From JBPOIC01 sp052034865 (GTDB taxonomy: Bacteria > UBA10199 > JADFYH01), in NCBI GenBank assembly GCA_052034865.1, contig JBPOIC010000027.1, forward strand, positions 1 through 64,000: a stretch of 64,000 bases of DNA, given 5' to 3'. The notes under the pieces were generated by a model. The model had not been told where the DNA came from, searched no databases, and saw only the letters and a list, made by a program, of their open reading frames with translations. Made by a program: the position numbers and the translations under genes. Of this stretch, positions 8,211 through 16,750 are shown in pieces; position 1 is the stretch's first letter, and the number at the start of each line of letters is the position of its first letter.

Positions 8211-9542
8211 ATGGCCTATCAAAAACTCATTCGAACCCTTCGTTGTAAAAATCAAAAAGTCATCGGCACCTTGGCCAAGCTGGTCAATACGATCAGCTCG
8301 ATGAACGGGGATATTGGAAATATCTCCACAGTAAGCCTGGGAGATTTTTTCAACATTCGTGACATCACAATCATCGTCAACGATGAGGACCATCTCAACA
8401 CCATCGTTCAGGAAATTCGGAAACTCAAAGAAGTAGAGCTCGAAGGAGTCATCGATGAAGTACTCGAAATTCATAAAGGTGGAAAACTTTCGATCCTGCC
8501 GAAACACCCGGTCCAAACCATTGAAGATTTAAGAAAGGTCTACACCCCTGGGGTGGCGAGCGTTTGCCATCTCATCAAGGAAGATCCCCATCAGGCTGAC
8601 ATTTACACGACCATTCCCAAAACGGTTGCCCTGGTAACCAATGGGAGTCGTGTTCTGGGCCTTGGGAATCTGGGTCCTGTGCCTTCCATGCCCGTCATGG
8701 AAGGAAAGGCAGCCCTTTTCGCCCAGTTTGCGGGCATGCACATGATTCCCATCCTCATGAACACCCTCGATCCGGAACGGATTATCGATGCCGTTGAAAC
8801 GATGTCTGTTACCTTTTCAGCCATTCAGCTCGAAGACATCCGCGCACCCGACTGTTTTCGGGTCGAAGAAGAATTAATGCGCCGTTTGAAAATTCCGGTC
8901 ATGCATGATGATCAGCACGGTACCGCAACGGTTGCCCTGGCAGCCCTGATCAATTGCTGCCAATTGGCAAAAATCGATTTAAAATCTGTCCGCGTCGGAC
9001 AAATTGGTCTGGGAGCCGCTGGTTCAGCAATCGCGCGTCTGGTCTCGACTTACACTGGAAATCCCGCGATGGGATTCGACCCCAACGCCTCCTGTTCCGA
9101 TCGTTTTGCAAAAATGAACGGTATCTGTTCTACCCTTGAAGAAGTGATGGGAACCTGTCAGGTCGTGGTAGCAACCACCGGCGTTCCCAACATCATCAAG
9201 CCCGAGATGGTTCGTAAAGGCCAGGTCATTTTGGCCTTGAGTAATCCTTATCCCGAGATTTCAATTTCCGACGCACTTCAGGCAGGGGCTGCGTTTGCCA
9301 GCGACGGCTCGCGCGTAAACAACCTTCTTGGTTATCCAGGAATTTTACGAGGCGCTGTTGAAAGCCGCGCCACCCGCATTACTCCCGACATGTATCTTGC
9401 CGCCGCGTCCGCGATTGTGAGCCAAACTCCCGAGGGAGAAATAATTCCCGACCCACTCGATCCTCTCGTTCATGTCGCCGTGGCAAAGGCCGTTGCCAAG
9501 GCAGCGATTCATGCTGGCGTAACACGAGACGGAGGAAAGTGA
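8211..9542 (+). CDS. NAD(P)-dependent malic enzyme with N-terminal ACT domain
   Basis: This 443-residue protein has an ACT regulatory domain at residues 5-85, followed by a complete malic enzyme. Key residues are the VYTPGVA tyrosine (Y111), the catalytic lysine K166 (MEGKAALF), and the metal ligands E208-D209 and D233-D234 (HDDQHGTA). The dinucleotide motif GLGAAGSA is near 266-273. It oxidatively decarboxylates malate to pyruvate in the cytoplasm, feeding anaplerosis or NAD(P)H supply. ACT-fused malic enzymes are known in several bacterial groups, where the ACT domain is taken to sense a small ligand, often an amino acid. No clear ribosome-binding site lies before ATG 8211, but an in-frame stop just upstream leaves little choice of start. 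Confidence 0.92.
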   Translation: MAYQKLIRTLRCKNQKVIGTLAKLVNTISSMNGDIGNISTVSLGDFFNIRDITIIVNDEDHLNTIVQEIRKLKEVELEGVIDEVLEIHKGGKLSILPKHPVQTIEDLRKVYTPGVASVCHLIKEDPHQADIYTTIPKTVALVTNGSRVLGLGNLGPVPSMPVMEGKAALFAQFAGMHMIPILMNTLDPERIIDAVETMSVTFSAIQLEDIRAPDCFRVEEELMRRLKIPVMHDDQHGTATVALAALINCCQLAKIDLKSVRVGQIGLGAAGSAIARLVSTYTGNPAMGFDPNASCSDRFAKMNGICSTLEEVMGTCQVVVATTGVPNIIKPEMVRKGQVILALSNPYPEISISDALQAGAAFASDGSRVNNLLGYPGILRGAVESRATRITPDMYLAAASAIVSQTPEGEIIPDPLDPLVHVAVAKAVAKAAIHAGVTRDGGK

Positions 9543-9569
9543 CCCTGCTACAATCTGATCCTCCAAAAA

Positions 9570-9690
9570 ATGCCTAAAAAATGCTTGTCTGAAAAACTTC
9601 GCACGGGTGATTTGCGCTCGATTGGCAGAGCGGAAGAAGTTGTTCAGCGTGTGTTGAAAACCCCTGCTTTATTTTCAGAAAATAATCTTA
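9570..9690 (+). pseudogene. Truncated remnant of a small HEAT-like repeat protein
   Basis: Starting at ATG 9570, the first 36 or so codons (KCLSEKLRTGDLRSIGRAEE, then VVQRVLKTPALF) match, from memory, the N-terminus of a widespread small HEAT-like family. In that family L-R-T/S-x-D-x-R-S-I-G-x-x-x-E-V-V is followed by an L-F-x-L-F-x-G-L repeat unit. After PALFSE the similarity stops, and the frame continues with unrelated residues into the 3' end of the stress-protein gene on the other strand. The expected remaining 80-100 residues are missing, so I read this as a decayed fragment. A random small ORF cannot be excluded. Confidence 0.45.
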
Positions 9691-9710
9691 AAATTTTCAA
9701 TTTTAACGCA

Positions 9711-10616
9711 TTAAGCCGGAGCATGTTCAATTTCCTTGAGGCGGAAGCTTTCCGGATGGGTGAGGGCAATTGAGCAGGGGGCGTGGCGGGACAGGTACGC
9801 GGCATTCGATCCGATGTATTTGTGAAAAGATCCCGACTGGCCGTGCGTGCTTAAGACGAGCAGATCGGCTCCTTCCTGTTCAAGAATCTCCAGCACTTTC
9901 AGGCGAACATTGCCTTCCAGAAGGGTCGAGTTCATCTCCAGCTTCGAAATACGGGCTTCCTCGACCCACTTCTGAAATTCCTCGCGAATCATTTCCTTCA
10001 TTTTAAGCTCCCGCTCGATTTTTCGAATCTTTAAAAAAGCAGGCAGGGTGGGAGGGTCGAAGACGTGGACTAAGTGTACGGAAGCGGAAAAAATGCGCGC
10101 CAAAAAAAGTCCAAGGTTAAAGCCTGGGCGCGAATGCTCTGATAAATCAGTGAGGATGAAAATTTTTTTAAGGGGTGTGAATTCTTTTTTGACGACCCAA
10201 ACTGGCCATTCAGATTTACGTAAAATATTTTCGGCTACCGATCCGAGCAAAACACGGTACAGCTCGCCTTTTTCATGGCCACCCATAAACAAGAAATTCG
10301 ATTTGAGCTGGCGTGCCGTTCGGATGACTTCCAGGAAGGGGGAACCGGACTTGATGAAAGCTGAAACCTCCTGATCGTCCCTTTTAAGTGCGTGAATCTG
10401 AGATAAAAGTTCTTCAGAAGTTTCTCTCTCGATTTGCTGGATGAAATCGACAGCGGCAGGTCCGTAAAAATGCCCTTCGAAAGGAGTTTGGGAAACGACG
10501 TGCAGGGCCGATACCCGCGCCCTCACTTTTTCGGCCAAAGCAAAGGCCGCTTTCAGGGCTTCAATTGAAAGAGGAGAAAAATCAACGGCACAGAGGATGC
10601 GTTCAATCGGTTTCAT
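9711..10616 (-). CDS. Tandem universal stress protein (UspA domains)
   Basis: This 301-residue protein has two Usp domains in tandem. The first (1-145) starts with RILCAVDFSPLS and ends with the ATP-binding loop GGHEKGEL-x5-GSVAE. The second (150-300) starts with KKIFILTDLSEHS and carries STHGQSG-x5-IGSNA. Both loops fit the G-x2-G-x9-G-(S/T) pattern of ATP-binding Usp proteins. Such proteins accumulate under starvation, oxidative or other stress and act in the cytoplasm, often as nucleotide-dependent regulators. An AAGGAT site lies upstream of ATG 10616. It is preceded on the same strand by the DUF4416 gene, 127 bases away, possibly in one transcript. Confidence 0.9.
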   Translation of the reverse strand: MKPIERILCAVDFSPLSIEALKAAFALAEKVRARVSALHVVSQTPFEGHFYGPAAVDFIQQIERETSEELLSQIHALKRDDQEVSAFIKSGSPFLEVIRTARQLKSNFLFMGGHEKGELYRVLLGSVAENILRKSEWPVWVVKKEFTPLKKIFILTDLSEHSRPGFNLGLFLARIFSASVHLVHVFDPPTLPAFLKIRKIERELKMKEMIREEFQKWVEEARISKLEMNSTLLEGNVRLKVLEILEQEGADLLVLSTHGQSGSFHKYIGSNAAYLSRHAPCSIALTHPESFRLKEIEHAPA

Positions 10617-10743
10617 AAGTAAAAATCCTTGCTCTTTAGTGTTGCCTGATTTGTTGTTTCAAGAGCTACTCCGCCCTTCACATTCCTGAGAATAAACTTC
10701 AGAAAAATAAAAGTCGAAAGGGCAAATTTGATTTTTTGGTTTT

Positions 10744-11316
10744 TTACTTTCGAAACAAGGGGACTGGAGGAAGAGTTGGCCGCTGGGAAGTTTCCGGTAC
10801 TTTTTTCTGAAGTGCTTCCTGATAAAGATTTTGCAGTTTGAAAAATTCCTCATCCAGCAGATGGGATTTAAACTCCTCATAACTCCACGGAAGAGTCTGG
10901 CATTTTCCCTTCATGAACAAAACCTGCATTTCCAGATAAACCCCGTCTGAATGATAAAGTCTTTGGGGAGCCGGATGGGTTGAGGTGAAGACAAGTTTGT
11001 AAAGATCTAAAATTCCCACATTCAGATCCACCCTTCTTTTTCCCTGGGATAAAAACCGTGCTTCCAGATCGGACGCGGCATTTTTGATTGAAGCGATTTG
11101 GCCAGGATCAACCAGGTGAGAAAAAGAGATCCAGCCACGAAGCAGCGGTGGACCTGCCTCTTCAAAAAAAGGTGTTTTTTGTGCGTATGGATTCAAGGCC
11201 CCTTCAAAATCGATTTTTCCCCAGCGTCGAATCGCGAGTTCTTTAATCTCTTCGCGCTGAAGATCGTCACGACAGGTAATTGCCAGGATCAGCTTGACAG
11301 GTTTTGGCAGGGCCAT
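10744..11316 (-). CDS. DUF4416 family protein
   Basis: This 190-residue cytoplasmic protein matches the DUF4416 pattern I recall. The start is KPVKLILAI, followed by a WGKIDFEG segment and FSHLVDPGQIASIKNAASDL. Next come KRRVDLNVGILDLYKLVFTS and the closing LPWSYEEFKS region. The family is common in delta-proteobacteria and related anaerobes and has no established function. The highly conserved R-x-V-N/D-L-(D/N)-x-G block suggests a ligand-binding or enzymatic role. AAAGGAA precedes ATG 11316. It lies upstream of the universal stress protein on the same strand. Confidence 0.8.
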   Translation of the reverse strand: MALPKPVKLILAITCRDDLQREEIKELAIRRWGKIDFEGALNPYAQKTPFFEEAGPPLLRGWISFSHLVDPGQIASIKNAASDLEARFLSQGKRRVDLNVGILDLYKLVFTSTHPAPQRLYHSDGVYLEMQVLFMKGKCQTLPWSYEEFKSHLLDEEFFKLQNLYQEALQKKVPETSQRPTLPPVPLFRK

Positions 11317-11467
11317 GGGATTTCCTTTTTCAACTCGATAAATTTAAAAGTAGCAGTTGTGTGCTAAAACAGCACCTTTCTTATTTTATGAGGAAGAAAG
11401 ACCTATCTTTTTTGCAGGGGTGAATTTCTTTGTACAAAAAGGACAAAAAATCTTCATCCTTGATGGG

Positions 11468-12850
11468 TTATTTCTTTCCCAACTCCTCGTACAGATACAC
11501 GGCCGAGTGCATGCCCTTTTTCCAATCACTCATCGAAAGACTTTCATTTTCTCCGTGCGCATTCGTCGCAGGATCTTCAATTCCAATGAGGAGGGCGGGA
11601 ATGTTACCAAAGACCTCAGCAATCGGTTTGACGAAGGGGATGGAAGCTCCACAGCCAATAAACACGGGCGGGCGCCCAAAACCCTTTTCAAGAGCGCGTA
11701 CGGCCGCCTGAAAAGCAGGAGAATTGGGTTGCGTAATCCACGGGCTTCCCGCCGCCCCTGGAACCACGTGCACCTTTGCACCCCATGGCGGGTTTTGTTC
11801 TAAAAACGCACACAACATCTTCAGACATTTTTGGGGATTTTGGCCGCTGACAATTCGAAGCGAGATTTTTGCACGGGCCCATTCAACGATCTTGTTGCTG
11901 GTTTCCTGAACTGAAGGGGCATCGATTCCTAAAATCGCCAATGCAGGCTGACACCAAAGTCTTTGATAAATACTTAAATGGGGATCTCCCGCGAATTGAA
12001 GAGAATCAACACTTCCAAGCTCGGCTCTAAAACGCTTCTCTTCGAAAGGCAGCCGCGCAAATTGCTCTTTTTCCCAAGGATTGGGCTCGGGCACCTCCTC
12101 ATAAAAACCAGGAATGGCGATAAGACCTTCGGGAGTAAGTAGGCGGGAGAGAATCTGATTTAAAGCCGTCAAGGCATCGATCGTCGGCCCTCCCCAAAGC
12201 CCACTGTGGACGGGATGATCGAGCATGCGTACCTCGACGATTGCATCCACCAGACCGCGCAGGCGATAGGTGATGGAAGGCAATCCTTCTTCCAGATTGG
12301 AGGTGTCGGTGAGCACAATCACATCCGAGGTCAGCTTTTCCTGATAGTGTTTTAAAAATTCTCCCAGATGCTCACTGCCCGTTTCTTCTTCTCCTTCGAC
12401 AATGAAGCGGACATTGATGGGAAGATGACCCAGGGTTTTCAGATATGCCTCAACCGCAGCGATGTGCATCATCACTCCTGCCTTATCATCCGCCACACCC
12501 CGCCCATACAAACGTCCATCTGATCTTAAGGCAGGCTCAAAGACTGGAGTTTTCCAGAGATCCGGCCGACCTCCAGGCTGAACATCGTGATGACCATACA
12601 AAAGAGCCGTCGGTTGATGGGAAGCATGCAGCCAATCACCATAGACATAAGGGTGTGCTCCAGGAATTTTTAGAATCTCGACGTTTTCAAGCCCGGCCTT
12701 TCGCATCCGCTGGGCTGTCCATTCGGCCGACTTCATGACGGGCTCTTCAGGAAATCCTTCAAAGCTGACACTCGGAATACGGGCATAGTCGATGAGATCT
12801 TGAGTCAAATGAGAAAAATGACTGTCGAGATATTGAATGACGGGCTTCAT
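11468..12850 (-). CDS. M20 family dipeptidase
   Basis: This 460-residue metallopeptidase is of the M20 carnosinase-like/DapE group. Metal and catalytic residues are present: H87-x-D89 (YGHHDVQP), the bridging D122 with D121 (VADDKAG), and the general base E155 with metal ligand E156 (EGEEETGS). The dimerisation-lid histidine occurs in LDHPVHSG. It hydrolyses dipeptides or N-blocked amino acids in the cytoplasm. I chose ATG 12850 because AGGAG lies 6 bases upstream. An in-frame GTG 18 bases earlier lacks such a site. The gene is divergent from tsaD and probably monocistronic. Confidence 0.9.
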   Translation of the reverse strand: MKPVIQYLDSHFSHLTQDLIDYARIPSVSFEGFPEEPVMKSAEWTAQRMRKAGLENVEILKIPGAHPYVYGDWLHASHQPTALLYGHHDVQPGGRPDLWKTPVFEPALRSDGRLYGRGVADDKAGVMMHIAAVEAYLKTLGHLPINVRFIVEGEEETGSEHLGEFLKHYQEKLTSDVIVLTDTSNLEEGLPSITYRLRGLVDAIVEVRMLDHPVHSGLWGGPTIDALTALNQILSRLLTPEGLIAIPGFYEEVPEPNPWEKEQFARLPFEEKRFRAELGSVDSLQFAGDPHLSIYQRLWCQPALAILGIDAPSVQETSNKIVEWARAKISLRIVSGQNPQKCLKMLCAFLEQNPPWGAKVHVVPGAAGSPWITQPNSPAFQAAVRALEKGFGRPPVFIGCGASIPFVKPIAEVFGNIPALLIGIEDPATNAHGENESLSMSDWKKGMHSAVYLYEELGKK

Positions 12851-13052
12851 AAACACTCCTGTCTCCACCTGGGGCGGTAGGGGTTGAGGTTGGACGGAAA
12901 ACAGACTGCTTAAAAATTAATTGGAGCAAATCAAAGAGGGAGTCAAATCCTCTCCAGACTCGAATTGGGCCTAAGATGGATGAGAGATCTTATGAATGAA
13001 GGTCTCGAAATAAACATGGAAATTTTTAAAAAAAGCCCGCTATAAAACGGCC

Positions 13053-14105
13053 ATGCGAATTCTTGCCATCGAATCCTCCTGCGATGATCTGGCCGCCTGT
13101 GTTTTGGAAGGACCAGATAAAATTTTATCGAGTAAAACGGCCTCTCAGGAAAAGCTCCACGCCCGCTTTGGCGGGATTGTGCCTGAGGTGGCATCGCGCG
13201 AGCATCTGTTGCAGATTTCTTCTCTGGTTGAAAAAACCCTGGCGGAACTTCCGGCCGATCAGCAAACCCTTGAGGGAGTTGCGGTGACACACGCTCCAGG
13301 ACTTGTCGGCTCTTTGTTGGTAGGGCTCAATTTCGCAAAAGGTTTTGCCCTCGCGCGTGGGCTTCCTTTGATTGGCGTCAATCACCTCGAAGGTCATCTG
13401 ATGAGCGCATTTTTAGAAGAGAGAAAACCGACCTTTCCTTTTTTGGGCCTGGTGGTTTCAGGCGGACACACCAGTCTTTATAGGGTGGAAGATATTGGAA
13501 AAAGAAAGCAGATTGGAAGTACGGTCGACGATGCCGCGGGTGAGGCCTACGATAAGGTCGCGAAGATGTTGGGGCTGGGTTATCCTGGGGGACCCATCCT
13601 GGATCGACTGGCGGCTTTGGGTAATCCAAAGACTTACCCTTTCACTCTTCCACGGGTAAAACGCGGAAAATATTTTACGAGCTTTTCCGGCCTCAAAACG
13701 GCTGTTTTTGATTATATCGAGAGCGAAAAAATCGATGCGCTTTTAAAAGATCATCCAGTCGAAAAATGTCCAAAGGCCTTAAACCTCATCGCCTCATTTC
13801 AATACATTGTTGTTCGAATTCTGGAGCGCTTGCTCGTGCAGGCTTCGGAAGAATTTGGTTTGTCCCAGTGGGTCGTTGCCGGAGGAGTCGCCTGCAACCG
13901 GGCCTTACGCGAAACCTTGGGCAAAACGGCCGCCCGTAAAAACATCGAGCTTTTCATGCCCGCTCCAAAATTTTGCACCGATAACGCAGCGATGATTGCC
14001 TATGTGGGAGAAAAATATCTTTCGCGTGGCATTCACTCAGATTTCAATCTCAATGCCATTGCGAGTGAAACTCAACATGACCTTTCTGCATCCCACCGAG
14101 CTTAA
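13053..14105 (+). CDS. tsaD: tRNA N6-adenosine threonylcarbamoyltransferase
   Basis: This 350-residue protein is a complete TsaD (YgjD/Kae1) of the ASKHA fold. It transfers threonylcarbamoyl from TC-AMP to A37 of tRNAs reading ANN codons, together with TsaB and TsaE, which are not in this window. It has the N-terminal ATPase motif AIESSCDDLA and the metal-binding H111-x3-H115 (VNHLEGHL). It also has VSGGHTSLY, DDAAGEAYDKVAK and the C-terminal GGVACNR and CTDNAAMIAY motifs. Its 3' end overlaps rsmA by 29 bases, so the two are translated from one message. No strong ribosome-binding site is visible before ATG 13053. Confidence 0.96.
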   Translation: MRILAIESSCDDLAACVLEGPDKILSSKTASQEKLHARFGGIVPEVASREHLLQISSLVEKTLAELPADQQTLEGVAVTHAPGLVGSLLVGLNFAKGFALARGLPLIGVNHLEGHLMSAFLEERKPTFPFLGLVVSGGHTSLYRVEDIGKRKQIGSTVDDAAGEAYDKVAKMLGLGYPGGPILDRLAALGNPKTYPFTLPRVKRGKYFTSFSGLKTAVFDYIESEKIDALLKDHPVEKCPKALNLIASFQYIVVRILERLLVQASEEFGLSQWVVAGGVACNRALRETLGKTAARKNIELFMPAPKFCTDNAAMIAYVGEKYLSRGIHSDFNLNAIASETQHDLSASHRA

Positions 14106-14916
14106 AAAACGCTATCCAATCTTGGCCAAAAAATCTTTGGGCCAGCATTTTTTGATCCATCGCCCCATCCTTGAGACGATGGCGAAAAAAATTCTCGAGT
14201 TTCATCCCAAAACTTTATTGGAAATCGGCCCGGGTCCAGCGGCCCTCACTCAACTTGTGGCCCCGCACGTCGCGCGCATGATTTTGGTCGAAAAAGATTC
14301 GCAGTTTGTTCCCGTTTTGCAGGAGCTCTTTGCAGAGAACCCTTCTGTTGAAATACACCTCCAGGATTTTCTAAAAACCGATCTACCCTCACTTTTATCT
14401 GCCGCTGATGCACCTGTGTTTGCGATTGGCAATTTGCCCTATAACGTCTCGGTTGCCATCCTCAAACACCTGCTGGATCAGCGTCATCTCTTTGCCCGTT
14501 TTTATCTCATGTTTCAGCGGGAGGTGGCCGATCGTTTGGTTGCCTTGCCCGATACCGATGCCTACGGATCGCTCAGTCTTTACTGCCAGATGCTCACCGA
14601 GGCGCGGATCATCCTGCCCATTCCCCCTTCTGCGTTTGATCCACGTCCGAAAGTCGACTCGGCCGTCGTTGAAATTATCCCGCTTCAAAAACCGCGTTTC
14701 GAGGTGGATCTTTCGCTGTTTGAAAAAATTGTGCAATCCGCGTTTGGTCAACGCCGTAAAACCTTAAGCAATGCCTTGCAGACAGGATTTTCAGGGAGAT
14801 GGGATAAACATCGAATCTATCATTTGCTGGATCAGGCCGGGATCGACCCCAAGCGCCGCGGTGAAACTCTCTCTTTAAAAGAATTTGCCCGGCTGACTGA
14901 AGTGGCAAAGGGGTGA
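14077..14916 (+). CDS. rsmA: 16S rRNA dimethyladenosine transferase
   Basis: This 279-residue RsmA/KsgA dimethylates the two adjacent adenosines in the 3'-terminal hairpin of 16S rRNA during 30S maturation. It has the SLGQHFL entry, the SAM-binding motif EIGPGPAALT (49-58), E72 and D97 for cofactor contacts, and the catalytic NLPY (119-122). The C-terminal helical part contains FGQRRKTLSNAL. The start at ATG 14077 places these motifs at the family's usual distance and gives a 29-base overlap with tsaD. An earlier in-frame start at 13996 would add a stretch lying wholly inside tsaD and is unlikely. Confidence 0.95.
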   Translation: MTFLHPTELKKRYPILAKKSLGQHFLIHRPILETMAKKILEFHPKTLLEIGPGPAALTQLVAPHVARMILVEKDSQFVPVLQELFAENPSVEIHLQDFLKTDLPSLLSAADAPVFAIGNLPYNVSVAILKHLLDQRHLFARFYLMFQREVADRLVALPDTDAYGSLSLYCQMLTEARIILPIPPSAFDPRPKVDSAVVEIIPLQKPRFEVDLSLFEKIVQSAFGQRRKTLSNALQTGFSGRWDKHRIYHLLDQAGIDPKRRGETLSLKEFARLTEVAKG

Positions 14917-15220
14917 GGGGGAGAATGCAGAAGACAGAAGTCAGAAGTCAGGAGTCAGAAACAAAACCCTGAATCCAATTTTCTTGTAGGGGCAACTCAT
15001 GGGTCGCTCGACGGAGATTTTGAGGCAAACTCGCCCGCACCGTCTTTGCGCGCGAAATGCAGTAAAGCGAAGCAATCCAGTGGGTTCAAGGTTTTCTTCT
15101 GAATTCTGGATTCTGACCCCTGAATTATTTCAACCCATCATTCATCGCGCCTTTTCCCCTCTTCTCGCAGCCTAAATGCTGTAGACGCCTGAAAAACCTC
15201 ATGTTACGGATTTATATCGT
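14917..15220. repeat. Repeat-filled intergenic region (REP-like module, copy A)
   Basis: This 304-base gap has no gene. From 14924 it carries an AGAAGACAGAAGTCAGAAGT-type element, then AAAACCCTGAATCC and TTCTTGTAGGGGCAACTC. GTCTTTGCG(N)CGAAATGCAGTAAAGCGAAGCAATCCAGTGG follows at 15042-15084. It closes with an inverse TTCTGAATTCTGGATTCTGA copy at 15097-15116. The order (gaagacag, aaaaccct, cttgtag, gtctttgcg to tccagtgg) is repeated at 20870-21005. The GCGAAGCGAAGCAATCC core is a widely distributed bacterial intergenic repeat. Confidence 0.75.
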
Positions 15221-15871
15221 ATGACAACACCCTTCCGCTACGTGGCCATCGAAGGTCCCATTGGGGTAGGCAAAACTACCCTTTGCCAGCTTTTGTCTCA
15301 GGAATTCAATTTCCGGCTGGTGCTCGAAGAGGTCGAAGAAAACCCCTTTTTGTCCTCCTTCTATAAAGATCGAACCAAATTTGCCTTCCAGACCCAGATA
15401 TACTTTTTACTCTCGCGCTATCGTCAGCAGCAAACCATGGTCCAGCAAGAGCTTTTTCACGAAGGCTTTGTTTCCGACTACATCTTTCCCAAAGACCGGA
15501 TTTTTGCACACTTAAATCTTTCCGAAGAAGAGCTCTCGCTCTATGAGTCGGTTTACAGCCTGCTGGATGCGCGTATCCTAAAGCCCGATCTGGTCATTTT
15601 TCTGCAGGCCTCCATCGACGTTTTGAAAGAGCGCATCAAAAAACGTAATTTTGCTTATGAAAAAAATATCGATCTGGATTACTTAAAAGATCTGGTCCAG
15701 GCCTATAATCAGTTTTTCTTTACGTATCATCAAACCCCGCTTTTGGTCGTGAATTGCTCCGAGCTCGATTACGTCACAAAACCCGAAGACTATCAGAACC
15801 TGCTACACGAGATTTTGCAGATGAAGAAAAAAGGTCTGGAAAAACACTACATCTCCATCAGCAGCAGGTAG
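15221..15871 (+). CDS. Deoxynucleoside kinase (dAK/dGK-like)
   Basis: This 216-residue protein has a P-loop (EGPIGVGKTT, residues 11-20) and the deoxyribonucleoside-kinase layout. That layout includes LEEVEENPFL, a FQTQIYFLLSRYRQQ helix, the FVSDYIFPKDRIFA block and the PDLVIFLQAS strand. A lid-like RIKKRNFAYEK segment follows. It phosphorylates deoxynucleosides, most likely purine, to the 5'-monophosphates for salvage. The base specificity cannot be fixed here. It is 75 bases upstream of panB on the same strand. The same kinase-pantothenate linkage is, to my knowledge, found in other bacteria. Confidence 0.85.
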   Translation: MTTPFRYVAIEGPIGVGKTTLCQLLSQEFNFRLVLEEVEENPFLSSFYKDRTKFAFQTQIYFLLSRYRQQQTMVQQELFHEGFVSDYIFPKDRIFAHLNLSEEELSLYESVYSLLDARILKPDLVIFLQASIDVLKERIKKRNFAYEKNIDLDYLKDLVQAYNQFFFTYHQTPLLVVNCSELDYVTKPEDYQNLLHEILQMKKKGLEKHYISISSR

Positions 15872-15946
15872 GCCTGATCCGACTTCACCTTAAAGATCTG
15901 ACAGGAATGCCCTTTGTTCCAAAAATTGAAAAAAGCAGGAGTTTTC

Positions 15947-16747
15947 ATGACGACCAAAATTACTCTTCCGCAGATCCAATCCCTTAAAAAAAACAAACAG
16001 AAGATCTCCATGCTGACGGCCTACGATTACACGATGGCAAAAATTGTCGATCAGGCGGGCGTCGATATCGTTTTGGTCGGCGATTCTTTAGGGATGGTCA
16101 TTCAGGGAAGGAAAAATACGTTGGGGGTTCGGCTGGAAGAGATGATCTATCACAGCCGCTGTGTTTCGCGAGCACTCACACGCGCGCACATGGTGTGCGA
16201 TATGCCTTTTTTGAGCTATCACGCCTCGATGGATGAAGCTGTGAAAAACTGTGGTCGTGTTCTTAAAGAGGGACACGCCGAGGCGGTAAAGCTGGAAGGC
16301 GGCGCCGAGCTTGCGCCGCTGATCAAACGCCTCAACGACGCAGGCATTCCGGTGATGGGGCACATCGGTTTAAAACCCATGCATGTGCACCAGATGGGTG
16401 GCTATAAGATTCAGGGCCGTGATGAAAAAAGTGAAAAACAGATTGTAAAAGATGCCCGGGCTTTGGAAAAAGCCGGTGTTTATGCATTGGTGTTGGAAGG
16501 AATTCCCGCCACCCTTGCTCAAAAAATTTCTAAAATTATAAAAATTCCCACCATCGGTATCGGCTCCGGTCCGCACTGCGACGGGCAGGTGCTGGTCATC
16601 TATGATTTGTTGGGGATGTATCAAGACATTCGCCCGAAGTTTGTTCGTCGCTACGCCGAGCTTCATCAAACCATTGGCGATGCCCTCCGGCAGTATGTCG
16701 CCGATGTTCAGGCAGGAAGTTTTCCAGGCGAGAAAGAGAGCTTTTAA
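15947..16747 (+). CDS. panB: 3-methyl-2-oxobutanoate hydroxymethyltransferase
   Basis: This 266-residue TIM-barrel enzyme makes ketopantoate from 2-oxoisovalerate and methylene-tetrahydrofolate, the first step of pantothenate synthesis. Visible motifs are MLTAYDY, VGDSLGM (metal-binding D46), D85 in VCDMPF, K115-x-E117 (VKLEGG), HIGLKP, the catalytic-loop LEGIP (E184) and GIGSG (204-208). The start is ATG 15947, 6 bases after AGGAG. A TTG 33 bases earlier lacks a ribosome-binding site. It is followed 3 bases later by panC. Confidence 0.96.
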   Translation: MTTKITLPQIQSLKKNKQKISMLTAYDYTMAKIVDQAGVDIVLVGDSLGMVIQGRKNTLGVRLEEMIYHSRCVSRALTRAHMVCDMPFLSYHASMDEAVKNCGRVLKEGHAEAVKLEGGAELAPLIKRLNDAGIPVMGHIGLKPMHVHQMGGYKIQGRDEKSEKQIVKDARALEKAGVYALVLEGIPATLAQKISKIIKIPTIGIGSGPHCDGQVLVIYDLLGMYQDIRPKFVRRYAELHQTIGDALRQYVADVQAGSFPGEKESF

Positions 16748-16750
16748 GCG

